NCBI RefSeq assembly: GCF_003024715.1
Contig: NZ_PYLO01000001.1
Location: 248,001-312,000, forward strand
Direction of reading: 5' to 3'
DNA from: Clostridium fessum
GTDB taxonomy: Bacteria; Bacillota; Clostridia; Lachnospirales; Lachnospiraceae
Length of the DNA: 64,000 nt
Of the stretch, positions 52,537-60,724 are shown in pieces (the stretch's first letter is position 1; every line of letters starts with the position of its first letter). The notes beneath the pieces are model-generated. The model had not been told where the DNA came from, ran no database searches, and saw only the letters and a list, made by a program, of their open reading frames with translations. The position numbers and the translations under genes are program-made.

Positions 52537-53547
52537 ATGGGTGAGATGAAAATGAAAGATGGAAATGTGCTGCCTTCTGAGAATTCCGGCGCAGCAGCGG
52601 GTACATCCGAAAACTTGACAGATGGACGCGCGATTACCCTCGACAAGTTTGAGATGGTAGGTAAAAATATTGAAAAAATGGAATCGATCTCCCGACCAAG
52701 CCTGACCTTCTGGCAGGAGGCGTGGAGACGAATCCGGACAAATAAGGCGGCATATTTCAGTCTGATTCTGTTGATTGCATATGGACTGTTAGCGATCTTT
52801 GCACCGATGTTCAGCCACTACGGATTTGACCAGCAGGATGCCTACTCGATGAGCAAGGGGATTTCAGCAGCTCATTGGCTGGGAACCGACTCTCTGGGGC
52901 GTGACCTCTGGGTACGTGTCTGGATGGGCGCGCGTGTTTCTTTGACGATCGGTCTTCTGGCAGCCCTTTTAAATACTGTAATTGGTACAGTGCTGGGCGG
53001 TTTCTGCGGCTATTATGGCGGCAAGTTTGATATGATCGTCATGCGTATCATCGATGTTATTTATGGTATTCCATCCCTGATCGTCTGTATTTTGGTTATG
53101 GTAGTATTAGGTTCCGGCGTTAAAAGCTTAATCATTGCAATGGTTATTGTTGGATGGACGGGAACCTGCCGTTTTACCAGAGGCGAAGTATACCGCTTGA
53201 AAGAGCAGGATTTTGTACTGGCAGCCCGCGTCATGGGCGAGTCGGCGTTCACAATCATCGTGCGTGAGATCATCCCGAATATCATGGGTCTTCTGATCAC
53301 AAACCTGACAATGGCAATCCCGAGCGCCATCTTCCAGGAGGCGTTCTTGAGTTATATCGGTCTCGGCATTTCCCCGCCGCAGGCAAGCTGGGGCGTTCTG
53401 GCAAAAGAGGGAACCCGTATGATGACGGCAGCGCCGCATATGCTGTACGTGCCGGCATTCTTTATCTGTACAACTGTACTGGCGCTCAACCAGCTCGGAA
53501 ATGGTCTGCGGGATGCATTTGATCCGAGACTGAGAGGAACGGAATAG
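52537..53547 (+). CDS. oppC: Oligopeptide ABC transporter permease OppC
   Basis: The second permease, 336 residues. A cytoplasmic N-terminal extension of about 60 polar residues precedes the first helix (QEAWRRIRTNKAAYFSLILL, the OppC signature). The coupling motif reads VLAARVMGESAFTIIVREIIPN. AAGTAGGTGG lies ahead of ATG 52537. It partners with OppB and the ATPases OppD and OppF encoded next. Confidence 0.94.
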   Translation: MGEMKMKDGNVLPSENSGAAAGTSENLTDGRAITLDKFEMVGKNIEKMESISRPSLTFWQEAWRRIRTNKAAYFSLILLIAYGLLAIFAPMFSHYGFDQQDAYSMSKGISAAHWLGTDSLGRDLWVRVWMGARVSLTIGLLAALLNTVIGTVLGGFCGYYGGKFDMIVMRIIDVIYGIPSLIVCILVMVVLGSGVKSLIIAMVIVGWTGTCRFTRGEVYRLKEQDFVLAARVMGESAFTIIVREIIPNIMGLLITNLTMAIPSAIFQEAFLSYIGLGISPPQASWGVLAKEGTRMMTAAPHMLYVPAFFICTTVLALNQLGNGLRDAFDPRLRGTE

Positions 53548-53560
53548 GAGGTAGGAGACA

Positions 53561-54652
53561 ATGGCTAAAAATATATTGGAAATCAAGAATCTGACCTTCT
53601 CGTTCCATACATACGGCGGCGTGGTAAAATCCGTCCGGGATGTCAGTTTTAATGTACGCGAAGGCGAGATTCTTGGAATTGTAGGCGAGAGCGGATGCGG
53701 CAAGAGCGTTACCTCCCAGTGCATTTTAAAGCTCAACCCGGAGCCGCCGGGATTTTTTGAGGGCGGTTCGATCAAGTATAAAGGCGAGGAGATCATCACC
53801 AAGACAGACCGCGAGATGCGGAAAATCCGCGGTGTGGAGATTGGATTTATCTTTCAGGATCCGATGACCTCGTTAAACCCGACCATGACGGTTGGAAAAC
53901 AGATCGAGGAGGTTTTTGTCGGACGGAAGGGGATGACCCGGGCAGAAGTCAGGGAACGGGCGCTGGAGATCCTGCGTCTGGTCGGCATTAATGAGCCGGA
54001 GCGTCGTTATAAACAGTATCCGCATGAGTTGTCCGGCGGTATGAAGCAGCGTGTCATGATCGCGATCGCGCTGGTCGGCAAGCCGAGCATCATCATCGCG
54101 GATGAGCCGACGACCTCGCTGGACGTAACGATCGAGGCACAGATCCTGGATCTTCTGAAGGAACTGCGCGATAAGATGAACACCTCGATTATCCTGATTA
54201 CCCACGATCTCGGAGTTATCGCCAAGATGTGCGACCGCGTGCTTGTTATGTATGGCGGCAAGGTGGCTGAAAAAGGAACGGTTGATGAGATCTTCTATGA
54301 GACGGCACATCCGTACACGGCAGGTCTCATCAAATCAATCGCTACGCTGGATACCTCCAAGAATCAGAAGCTGGTGCCGATCGATGGAACTCCGCCGGAT
54401 CTGTTTGCACCGCCGAAAGGATGCCCGTTTGCAGCGCGCTGTGAGTTTGCGATGAAGGTCTGTTATGAAGAACAGCCGGAATTTCACAGGCTTTCAGACG
54501 AACATACCTGTGCGTGCTGGCTGCAGCATGAATATGCGCCGAAGGTGGATATCATGAAAGGGCTGACTGAGGCGCAGAAACAGGAAGAAGAGGAAAATGT
54601 TGCGGCTCTGCCGGAAGAGAAACGGAGGGGACACCATGGCAAAACGAATTGA
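53561..54652 (+). CDS. oppD: Oligopeptide ABC transporter ATPase OppD
   Basis: A 363-residue ATPase: Walker A GESGCGKS, Q-loop FIFQDPMTSLNPTMTVGKQI, signature LSGGMKQRVMIAIAL, Walker B IIADEPTTSLDV and the switch His. The C-terminal oligopeptide-specific region has the Cys cluster CPFAARCEFAMKVC plus a later CAC, the arrangement known in some peptide ATPases to bind an iron-sulfur cluster. The tail is extended and charged. AGGAGGTAGG lies before ATG 53561. It overlaps oppF by 17 bases. Confidence 0.94.
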   Translation: MAKNILEIKNLTFSFHTYGGVVKSVRDVSFNVREGEILGIVGESGCGKSVTSQCILKLNPEPPGFFEGGSIKYKGEEIITKTDREMRKIRGVEIGFIFQDPMTSLNPTMTVGKQIEEVFVGRKGMTRAEVRERALEILRLVGINEPERRYKQYPHELSGGMKQRVMIAIALVGKPSIIIADEPTTSLDVTIEAQILDLLKELRDKMNTSIILITHDLGVIAKMCDRVLVMYGGKVAEKGTVDEIFYETAHPYTAGLIKSIATLDTSKNQKLVPIDGTPPDLFAPPKGCPFAARCEFAMKVCYEEQPEFHRLSDEHTCACWLQHEYAPKVDIMKGLTEAQKQEEEENVAALPEEKRRGHHGKTN

Positions 54653-55610
54653 TAGGAGCACACCCCTGTTCCAGGTCACGGATCTCTGCCAGTATTTCAA
54701 CGTCGGCAGGGGAAAAGTGCTGAAAGCAGTTGATCACGTGCATTTTACGATTTATAAAGGGGAAACGTTGGGACTGGTAGGTGAGAGCGGATGTGGCAAG
54801 TCCACGACGGGACGGTGCCTGGTAAAGCTCTATGAGCCGGCAGCAGGCACGATCACCTATAAAGGAAAAGATATTTTTAAATACACCCGTGAAGAGGAAA
54901 AAGCATTCCGCAAGAATGTGCAGATGATCTTCCAGAATCCACATTCCTCCCTGAACCCGCGTATGACGGTCAAGGATATCATCGGTTCCGGCATGAAACT
55001 GCATGGACTGGCGACGGACAAGGATGTGGATCAGAAGGTAGAGGCGATCCTGAAGCGCGTCGGTCTGAACCGCGACCATATGTCCCGTTTCCCGCATGAG
55101 TTTTCCGGCGGTCAGAAGCAGAGAATTGGTATTGCCAGGGCATTAGCGGTCGAACCGGAGTTTGTGATCTGCGACGAGCCAATCTCCGCACTGGATGTTT
55201 CAATCCAGGCGCAGGTTTTAAATATGTTAAAGGAACTGCAGGAAGAAATGGGACTGACCTATCTCTTCATCGCACATGACTTGAGCGTCGTCAAATACAT
55301 TTCCGACCGTGTTATCGTTATGTATCTGGGAACGATGGTTGAATTTGCCGATTCCGAAGAGCTGTATGCACATCCGCTGCATCCGTACACGCAGGTGCTT
55401 CTGTCCTCGATTCCGGTTGCGGATCCGAGGCTGGTGCGTGAGAAGAAGCGTATCATGGTTAAGGGCGAGATTCCAAGCCCGATCAACCCGAAGGACTGCT
55501 GCCGTTTTGCCGAGAGATGTCCGTATGCGACGGAGGAGTGCCGGGCGAAGCTGCCGGAACTCCGGGAAGTGATGCCGGGGCATTTTGTGGCTTGTCATAT
55601 GGTAAAGTAA
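54636..55610 (+). CDS. oppF: Oligopeptide ABC transporter ATPase OppF
   Basis: The second ATPase, 324 residues: Walker A GESGCGKST, FQNPHSSLNPRMTVKDII, signature FSGGQKQRIGIARAL and Walker B FVICDEPISALDV. The C-terminus carries CCRFAERCPYATEEC, again a likely cluster-binding site, and ends FVACHMVK. ATG 54636 is chosen over the longer frame (from 54597) because CGGAGGGG lies just upstream and the family starts near MAKRIDRS. It ends the pep-opp operon, and a 172-nt inverted-repeat element follows. Confidence 0.94.
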   Translation: MAKRIDRSTPLFQVTDLCQYFNVGRGKVLKAVDHVHFTIYKGETLGLVGESGCGKSTTGRCLVKLYEPAAGTITYKGKDIFKYTREEEKAFRKNVQMIFQNPHSSLNPRMTVKDIIGSGMKLHGLATDKDVDQKVEAILKRVGLNRDHMSRFPHEFSGGQKQRIGIARALAVEPEFVICDEPISALDVSIQAQVLNMLKELQEEMGLTYLFIAHDLSVVKYISDRVIVMYLGTMVEFADSEELYAHPLHPYTQVLLSSIPVADPRLVREKKRIMVKGEIPSPINPKDCCRFAERCPYATEECRAKLPELREVMPGHFVACHMVK

Positions 55611-55634
55611 ATTAAATAGATTCGTGAAGGCGTC

Positions 55635-55816
55635 GAAGCTGACGGGGACAGGACAGCCTGGCTTCTCAGACTTATCATTGTTCGCTTGCTTTCGCTACAG
55701 ATGCTCGCCTGATGCGGACTTACATCTGCCTCATTCGGACATCTGTGCTCAAAATGCGTACAATTTGACAAGCTGAAAGCCAGACCGCCCTGTCCTCGTC
55801 AGCTTCTTAGTTTTTT
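55635..55816 (+). repeat. 172-nt long inverted-repeat element after oppF, ending in a T-run
   Basis: The arms 55635-55669 and 55773-55806 form an extended imperfect inverted repeat: GAAGCTGACGGGGACAGG against CCTGTCCTCGTCAGCTTC (18 pairs with one wobble), then CCTGGCTTCTCAG with CTGAAAGCCAG. The centre contains its own CAGATG/CATCTG stem. Six T follow at 55811-55816, so the whole could serve as the opp terminator. Its shape is also that of a MITE. It fills most of the 332-base gap before the MalY gene, which otherwise holds only a candidate promoter near 55838-55866. Confidence 0.7.
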
Positions 55817-55837
55817 GGCTAATTGAGGGAGTAATTG

Positions 55838-55866
55838 TAGACATTGATCGCCGACTGGTGTAAAAT
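55838..55866 (+). promoter_or_regulatory. Candidate promoter of the MalY/XRE pair
   Basis: TAGACA (55838-55843) and TAAAAT (55861-55866) have a 17-base spacer, with a leader of about 70 bases before the gene at 55943. Agreement with consensus is moderate. Confidence 0.5.
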
Positions 55867-55942
55867 ATTAGTTAGAATTTTTTTAAAATTATGGCTGAAT
55901 TTGGAAAATTTTAACGATATATAACAGAAAGGTGGATTTTCT

Positions 55943-57175
55943 ATGCAGTACGATTTTGATACACCGATCGATCGGACCCATACTTGGTCGATCAAGCATG
56001 ATTTTAAGAAAGAAAATGGGAAAGCGGATGATATTCTGCCGCTCTGGGTGGCGGATATGGATTTTCGATCGCCGGACAGCGTGGTTGAAGCGCTGAAAAA
56101 GGCAGTAGATCACGGGATTTTCGGTTACAGCCGGGCAGATGAGTCGTACTTTGATGCGGTGGCAGCGTGGTATCAGAAACGCCATCATCTGACTCTGCAG
56201 CCGGAGTGGATGACCTGCACGCCAGGTATCGTGTTTGCACTCTCGATCGCAGTGCGGGCTTTTACCCAGGAGGGCGATGCGGTGTTGATCCAGCCGCCGG
56301 TCTACCATCCATTCAGCCGGGCGATCCTCCGCAATAAGCGGACGCTGGTGGAGAATCCGCTGGTTTTAAAAGATGGACATTATGAGATGGATCTGGAAGA
56401 GTTGGAGCAGAAGGTGCTGGATGAGCATGTCAAACTGATGATTTTATGCAATCCGCACAATCCGGTTGGCCGTGTCTGGACGAGGGAAGAGCTGACCGCA
56501 CTGGCTGACATCTGCCTGCGCCACCATGTATACGTGATCAGCGACGAGATCCATGGCGATTTTGTATGGCAGGGGCATGAGCAGACTCCGTATGCGTCGA
56601 TTTCAGAGGAAGCATGCCTTCATTCGATGATGTGTACAGCGCCGAGCAAGACCTTCAATCTGGCTGGCATGGCGACATCAAACCTCTTTATCCCGGATCC
56701 GGAGATGCGGCGTAAATTCCGGTCGGAGCTGCTGGATGTTGGTCAGGAAAATATGAACCGTCTGGGATTGTTCGCCTGCCGTGCAGCGTATGAAGGCGGC
56801 GGGGAATGGCTGGATCAGCTTATCGGCTATCTGGCTGGCAATCTGGCACTGGTGCGCGATTTCTGTAAAAACCGTGTGCCGCAGATTCAACTGGTAGAAC
56901 CGGAGGGAACGTATCTGGCATGGCTGGATTGCCGTGAACTGGGGATGACGGATGATGAATTGATGGCATTCTTCTCGAATGAAGCGAAGGTATGGCTGGA
57001 TCCGGGCACGCATTCGGGTGAACAGGGATCTGGATTTATGCGCTTTAATCTGGGCAGTTCGCGCAGTGTGATTGCACAGGCGCTCGATCAGATCGAGGCG
57101 GCATGGAAAGAACGCATAATGAATAATAGCAGAACCGTAAAAATAAAACGTTCGGAGGGATTGCATGGAATTTGA
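55943..57175 (+). CDS. MalY/PatB-family PLP aminotransferase (cystathionine beta-lyase type)
   Basis: A 410-residue fold-type I PLP enzyme of the MalY/PatB group, which usually has C-S lyase activity toward cystathionine or cysteine conjugates. The MalY signature DFDTPIDRTHTWSIKHD, LPLWVADMDFRSPDSVVEAL, the NPHNPVGRVWTREEL segment and the PLP-lysine region APSKTFNLAGMATSN are all visible. GAAAGGTGG precedes ATG 55943. The last 11 bases overlap the XRE-cupin gene, so the regulator probably senses its metabolite. The substrate is not readable. Confidence 0.9.
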   Translation: MQYDFDTPIDRTHTWSIKHDFKKENGKADDILPLWVADMDFRSPDSVVEALKKAVDHGIFGYSRADESYFDAVAAWYQKRHHLTLQPEWMTCTPGIVFALSIAVRAFTQEGDAVLIQPPVYHPFSRAILRNKRTLVENPLVLKDGHYEMDLEELEQKVLDEHVKLMILCNPHNPVGRVWTREELTALADICLRHHVYVISDEIHGDFVWQGHEQTPYASISEEACLHSMMCTAPSKTFNLAGMATSNLFIPDPEMRRKFRSELLDVGQENMNRLGLFACRAAYEGGGEWLDQLIGYLAGNLALVRDFCKNRVPQIQLVEPEGTYLAWLDCRELGMTDDELMAFFSNEAKVWLDPGTHSGEQGSGFMRFNLGSSRSVIAQALDQIEAAWKERIMNNSRTVKIKRSEGLHGI

Positions 57176-57728
57176 AGAAGTGGAGAATATTGGACAGCGG
57201 ATCAAGGAGATTCGCAAGAGTAAATCTATCACGATCCAGAAGCTGTCCCAGTTTACCGATCTGTCAGTGGGATATCTGAGCAATCTAGAGCGGAACCAGG
57301 CAAGCCCGACGCTGAACAATTTGCAGCGCATCTGCGTGGCGCTTGGTATTTCGATCCGGGATCTGCTCAGTCCTTCCGGCGAGGAGAGAACCCTGATCCG
57401 CCAGGAGGAGCAGCAGTTATATGAATATGATGAGTACAAGCTTCAAATCCGCCGTCTGGATTTTGGAAAGAAACGCGGTATTTATGAGTTTTCAACCTAT
57501 GATCCAGAGACAAAAGATACACCGCCGTCCTGGGGGCTGCATCCATACGCGGAGGTCGGAGTCGTTCTGGAAGGCAAGATGGAGGTCAATCTGGATGGAA
57601 CGGTTTATCTCTTAGGACCGGGCGATTCGATCTATATCAAGCCGAATCTCTATCACACGATGCGGAATGCGGGCGATACTCCCTGCCGCTCCTTCTGGCA
57701 TTTGCAGATTATGGATGATTCTGTATAA
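57165..57728 (+). CDS. XRE-family regulator with C-terminal cupin domain
   Basis: A 187-residue transcription factor. Residues 8-63 form a helix-turn-helix (QRIKEIRKSKSITIQKLSQFTDLSVGYLSNLERNQASPTLNNLQRICVAL is the core), and residues about 115-180 a cupin (HPYAEVGVVLEGKMEVNLDG and LGPGDSIYIKPNLYHTM) with the two conserved cupin motifs. Such HTH-cupin proteins bind a small ligand in the cupin and regulate nearby amino-acid or amine genes. It overlaps the MalY gene by 11 bases, suggesting autoregulation of the pair. AGGGATTGCATGG is the local start. Confidence 0.9.
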   Translation: MEFEEVENIGQRIKEIRKSKSITIQKLSQFTDLSVGYLSNLERNQASPTLNNLQRICVALGISIRDLLSPSGEERTLIRQEEQQLYEYDEYKLQIRRLDFGKKRGIYEFSTYDPETKDTPPSWGLHPYAEVGVVLEGKMEVNLDGTVYLLGPGDSIYIKPNLYHTMRNAGDTPCRSFWHLQIMDDSV

Positions 57729-57747
57729 TTGACGGGATGAATTGATC

Positions 57748-57776
57748 TTGAAATTTGGACAATTCACTCGTATAAT
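57748..57776 (+). promoter_or_regulatory. Promoter of the HlyD-like / yggS / sepF run
   Basis: TTGAAA (57748-57753) and TATAAT (57771-57776) are 17 bases apart, immediately after the XRE-cupin stop. The predicted leader contains a degenerate repeat fragment (57808-57880). Confidence 0.75.
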
Positions 57777-57807
57777 AAAGGCTGTACGTTGGGCTATACA
57801 GAATATT

Positions 57808-57880
57808 GCAAAAGTCCATGGCCGTAGACAAATTTGCGTGGATTTTTGTCTGGTAACTGTGAAACTGCAGAAACAGCTGC
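57808..57880. repeat. Degenerate right-half copy of the 133-bp element
   Basis: Aligns by eye with 35235-35306 of copy 2: shared blocks include GCAAAA, GCCGTAG, TGGATTTTTG, AACTGTGAA and a diverged end near GCAGAAACAGCTGC. The inner AAAAGTCCA/TGGATTTTT hairpin is kept. The left half is missing. It lies in the leader between promoter 57748-57776 and the gene at 57918. Confidence 0.5.
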
Positions 57881-57917
57881 CAGAGAAGTACATCGGGAAA
57901 AGGGAGGATAGAGCTGC

Positions 57918-59321
57918 ATGGCCAAAAACAAGAAAATTGTACGCTACAGAAAGCCATTGAATATCAATGTAGGCATGATCATTTTTGCCATGATTTTCGT
58001 CTATCTTTCTTTCAGTGTCTATACATATCTCAGGCGGGATCACGTCCAGTTTTATGAGGTCGTCGAGGGAAGTATTGTAAATAATAAAGAATACAACGGA
58101 ATCCTGTTTCGGGATGAGACAGTGGAAAATGCACCGCAGACCGGGTACGTCAACTATTATGTGCGCGAGGGAAAGCGGGCAGGCGCTGGGGCGCGCGTCT
58201 ATTCGCTAGATGAGACCGGCGAGCTGGGGAAATTTTTGGAAGAAAATCAGTCCTCTGGGGTGTCCCTGTCAGCAGAAAATCTGGCTGATTTGAAGAAACA
58301 ACTCAGTTCGTTCTGTTTATCCTACAACGATCAGCGCTTTGAAAGCGTCTACGACGCCAAATATTCTTTGCAGGCTTCGGTTGCAGAGTATATGAATTTC
58401 AATGCGCTGGGCGATATGGATGCACAGCTTCAGGCACAGGGTATCAATTACAAACAGATATCGGCGCCCCAGCCGGGTATTATTTCCTATGTGACCGATT
58501 CTTTTGAGGGGGTCGCGCCGGAGGAGGTGACGGCGGATTCGTTTGACCGGAGTCAATATACGCGGCAGGTGGGACGAGCTGGGGAACTGATCGAGGCGGG
58601 CACGCCGGTGTACAAGATCATCACATCGGAGAACTGGAGTATCGTGTTTCAGATGGATGACAAGGATAAAGAGCAGTTTGCCGATCAAGATACACTGACG
58701 ATCGAGCCGTTGGGAAGTGATATGAAATTCCGGGGAAATTATTCGATGTTTACCGGTTCCGATGGCAATCTGTATGGACGCCTGGATCTGGACCGTTACA
58801 TGATCCAGTTTGAATCCGAGCGTTTTATGAACTTCGAGATCTCCAGCGAGGAAACGCAGGGACTTAAAATTCCGGTATCATCGGTGATGGAGAAGGAATT
58901 TTATACCATTCCAGTTGATTATATGACAACGGGCGGTAACGCTACTGAAGATGAGGCTGGCTTCAATAAAGAAGTTTACGGCGAAGGCGGAAAGGCGTCG
59001 ATTGAATTTGTCACGCCGGAGATTTACAGCTCGACCGATGAGTATTATTATGTCGAGAAGAGCGACGATGGGCTGTTAAAGAGCGGCGATTATCTGGTGA
59101 AGCCGGATTCAAACGAGCGCTTCCAGGTAGGACCGACGGCAAAGCTGACAGGTGCTTACAATATTAATAAGGGATACGCGGTGTTCAAGCAGGTGAAAGA
59201 ACTTGCAAATAGCGGTGAATATTACATTGTAGAAAAAGGAACCAAATATGGATTATCGGTTTATGACCATATCGTGTTGGATGCCAGCACCGTATCGGAT
59301 GGCCAGATCGTATATCAGTAA
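57918..59321 (+). CDS. HlyD-like membrane-anchored adaptor of unknown role
   Basis: A 467-residue protein with a basic N-terminus, one transmembrane helix (residues 18-37) and a large extracytoplasmic part. A short biotinyl-lipoyl-like hairpin (GILFRDETVENAPQTGYVNYYVREGKRAGAGARVYSLDETG) is interrupted by a helical hairpin (residues 110-165) and followed by a second half (SAPQPGIISYVTDSFEG) and beta-barrel-type sequence, the order seen in HlyD/MFP adaptor proteins. No transporter ATPase, permease or outer-membrane partner is adjacent. The next genes are yggS, sepF and ylmH, so a role near division or envelope is plausible but untested. AGGGAGGATAG precedes ATG 57918. Confidence 0.7.
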   Translation: MAKNKKIVRYRKPLNINVGMIIFAMIFVYLSFSVYTYLRRDHVQFYEVVEGSIVNNKEYNGILFRDETVENAPQTGYVNYYVREGKRAGAGARVYSLDETGELGKFLEENQSSGVSLSAENLADLKKQLSSFCLSYNDQRFESVYDAKYSLQASVAEYMNFNALGDMDAQLQAQGINYKQISAPQPGIISYVTDSFEGVAPEEVTADSFDRSQYTRQVGRAGELIEAGTPVYKIITSENWSIVFQMDDKDKEQFADQDTLTIEPLGSDMKFRGNYSMFTGSDGNLYGRLDLDRYMIQFESERFMNFEISSEETQGLKIPVSSVMEKEFYTIPVDYMTTGGNATEDEAGFNKEVYGEGGKASIEFVTPEIYSSTDEYYYVEKSDDGLLKSGDYLVKPDSNERFQVGPTAKLTGAYNINKGYAVFKQVKELANSGEYYIVEKGTKYGLSVYDHIVLDASTVSDGQIVYQ

Positions 59322-59362
59322 TGATATTTCCAAAATATAGAGATAAGGAAGGTGTATCACAT

Positions 59363-60061
59363 ATGGTTCAGGAACAGTTAGAAGAAGTACGTCAGAATAT
59401 ACGGAACGCCTGCGAGCGGAGCGGACGGAAGGTGGAGGATGTCACGCTGATCGCGGTCAGTAAGACAAAGCCGGTGCCGATGCTTCAAGAGGCATATGAT
59501 GCCGGCGCCAGAGATTTCGGCGAAAACAAGGTGCAGGAGATTCTGGAGAAGGAACCGCAGCTGCCGTCTGATATCCGTTGGCATATGATTGGACATTTAC
59601 AGAAAAATAAAGTCCGTCAGGTAATTGACAAGGCAGTTCTGATTCACTCCGTCGATACGGTGGGACTGGCAGAGCAGATCGAAAAAGAAGCGGTCAAACG
59701 TGATCTGGACGTTTCTATTCTTCTGGAGGTCAATGTCGCCGGAGAAGAGTCCAAATTTGGTTTTGCCCCGGAAGAAGTCGAGGAAGCGGCACGCGAAATT
59801 GCAAAGTACCCGCATGTCCACATACAGGGACTTATGACGATTGCACCATTTGTAGAGAATTCGGAAGAAAATCGTGGTGTTTTTAAAAAATTATATGAAT
59901 TATATGTTGACATGAAACGGAAAAACATTGATAATGTTACTATGAATGTCCTTTCGATGGGAATGACCGGAGACTATCAGACAGCGATTGAAGAAGGTGC
60001 AACTATGGTAAGAGTCGGTACGGGCATTTTTGGAACCAGGGCAAAGATAGGAGAGAAATAG
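59363..60061 (+). CDS. yggS: PLP homeostasis protein YggS (alanine racemase N-domain fold)
   Basis: A cytosolic PLP-binding protein of 232 residues that buffers pyridoxal phosphate; it has no racemase activity in known members. The PLP lysine lies in LIAVSKTKP; GENKVQEI, WHMIGHLQKNKVRQVI, LLEVNVAGEESKFG and SMGMTGDYQTAI follow. ATG 59363 is used because AAGGAAGG lies upstream and the usual N-terminus begins there; the frame extends back to 59321. It is directly before sepF, the standard Gram-positive arrangement. Confidence 0.94.
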   Translation: MVQEQLEEVRQNIRNACERSGRKVEDVTLIAVSKTKPVPMLQEAYDAGARDFGENKVQEILEKEPQLPSDIRWHMIGHLQKNKVRQVIDKAVLIHSVDTVGLAEQIEKEAVKRDLDVSILLEVNVAGEESKFGFAPEEVEEAAREIAKYPHVHIQGLMTIAPFVENSEENRGVFKKLYELYVDMKRKNIDNVTMNVLSMGMTGDYQTAIEEGATMVRVGTGIFGTRAKIGEK

Positions 60062-60065
60062 GGTT

Positions 60066-60575
60066 ATGAGTATTCTGAACAAATTAATGGATACAATGCG
60101 TCTCACAGAGAATGATGACGATTACTTCGATGAGGAAGATTACGAAGAAGAAAAACCGGTGATTAAGAAGCGTTCTTTCGGCAAGAGGGACGAAGAGATG
60201 GATGATTACCGCCACGAGGAGGAATCTAAGCCGCGTTTTCTGCCACGTTCCTCTAACAATAAGGTAGTGCAGATGCGCCGCAGCATGGAAGTATCTCTGA
60301 TCAAACCTACTTCCATGGAGGATACGAGAGAGATTTGCGATTACCTGCTGGCTGGAAAAGCTGTTGTTTTAAATATGGAAGGAATCCACATGGAGGTTGC
60401 ACAGCGTATCATTGATTTTACCTGTGGCGCGACCTATTCGATGGATGGAAATCTCCAGAAGATTTCCAATTACATTTTTATTGCGACACCGTCATCGGTT
60501 GAGCTGTCCGGCGACTTTCCCGAACTCTTAGCAGACGGTTCCATGAATGTTTCCGGGATGAATCTCCACTTCTGA
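60066..60575 (+). CDS. sepF: Cell division protein SepF
   Basis: SepF links FtsZ filaments to the membrane. The 169 residues have an N-terminal amphipathic membrane-binding helix (MSILNKLMDTMRL), an acidic then basic disordered linker (residues 16-75) and the SepF core (VSLIKPTSMEDTREICDYLLAGKAVVLNMEG, then QRIIDFTCGATYSMDGNLQKISNYIFIATPSSVEL). AGGAGAGAAATAGGG precedes ATG 60066. A clear terminator follows at 60583-60627. Confidence 0.95.
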   Translation: MSILNKLMDTMRLTENDDDYFDEEDYEEEKPVIKKRSFGKRDEEMDDYRHEEESKPRFLPRSSNNKVVQMRRSMEVSLIKPTSMEDTREICDYLLAGKAVVLNMEGIHMEVAQRIIDFTCGATYSMDGNLQKISNYIFIATPSSVELSGDFPELLADGSMNVSGMNLHF

Positions 60576-60582
60576 TACTGAT

Positions 60583-60627
60583 ATACTCCCAGGTTCGCTA
60601 TATATCTGAACCTGGGAGTATTTATTA
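60583..60627 (+). terminator. Rho-independent terminator after sepF
   Basis: ATACTCCCAGGTTC (60583-60596) pairs perfectly with GAACCTGGGAGTAT (60608-60621) across an 11-base loop, ending in a T-rich TTATTAT. Placed 8 bases after the sepF stop, it separates yggS-sepF from ylmH. Confidence 0.8.
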
Positions 60628-60724
60628 TACAATCGGAAATTTGTGTGATTTCTGATTGTATACAGGCTCTCTGAGCAGGAGCACACTTTATATAAGCACT
60701 TTCGAACAGGAGTAGAAACACGCG

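Noticed and set aside
54597-54635. Longer oppF start
   Set aside because: The extra 13 codons overlap oppD and lack a ribosome site; CGGAGGGG supports 54636.
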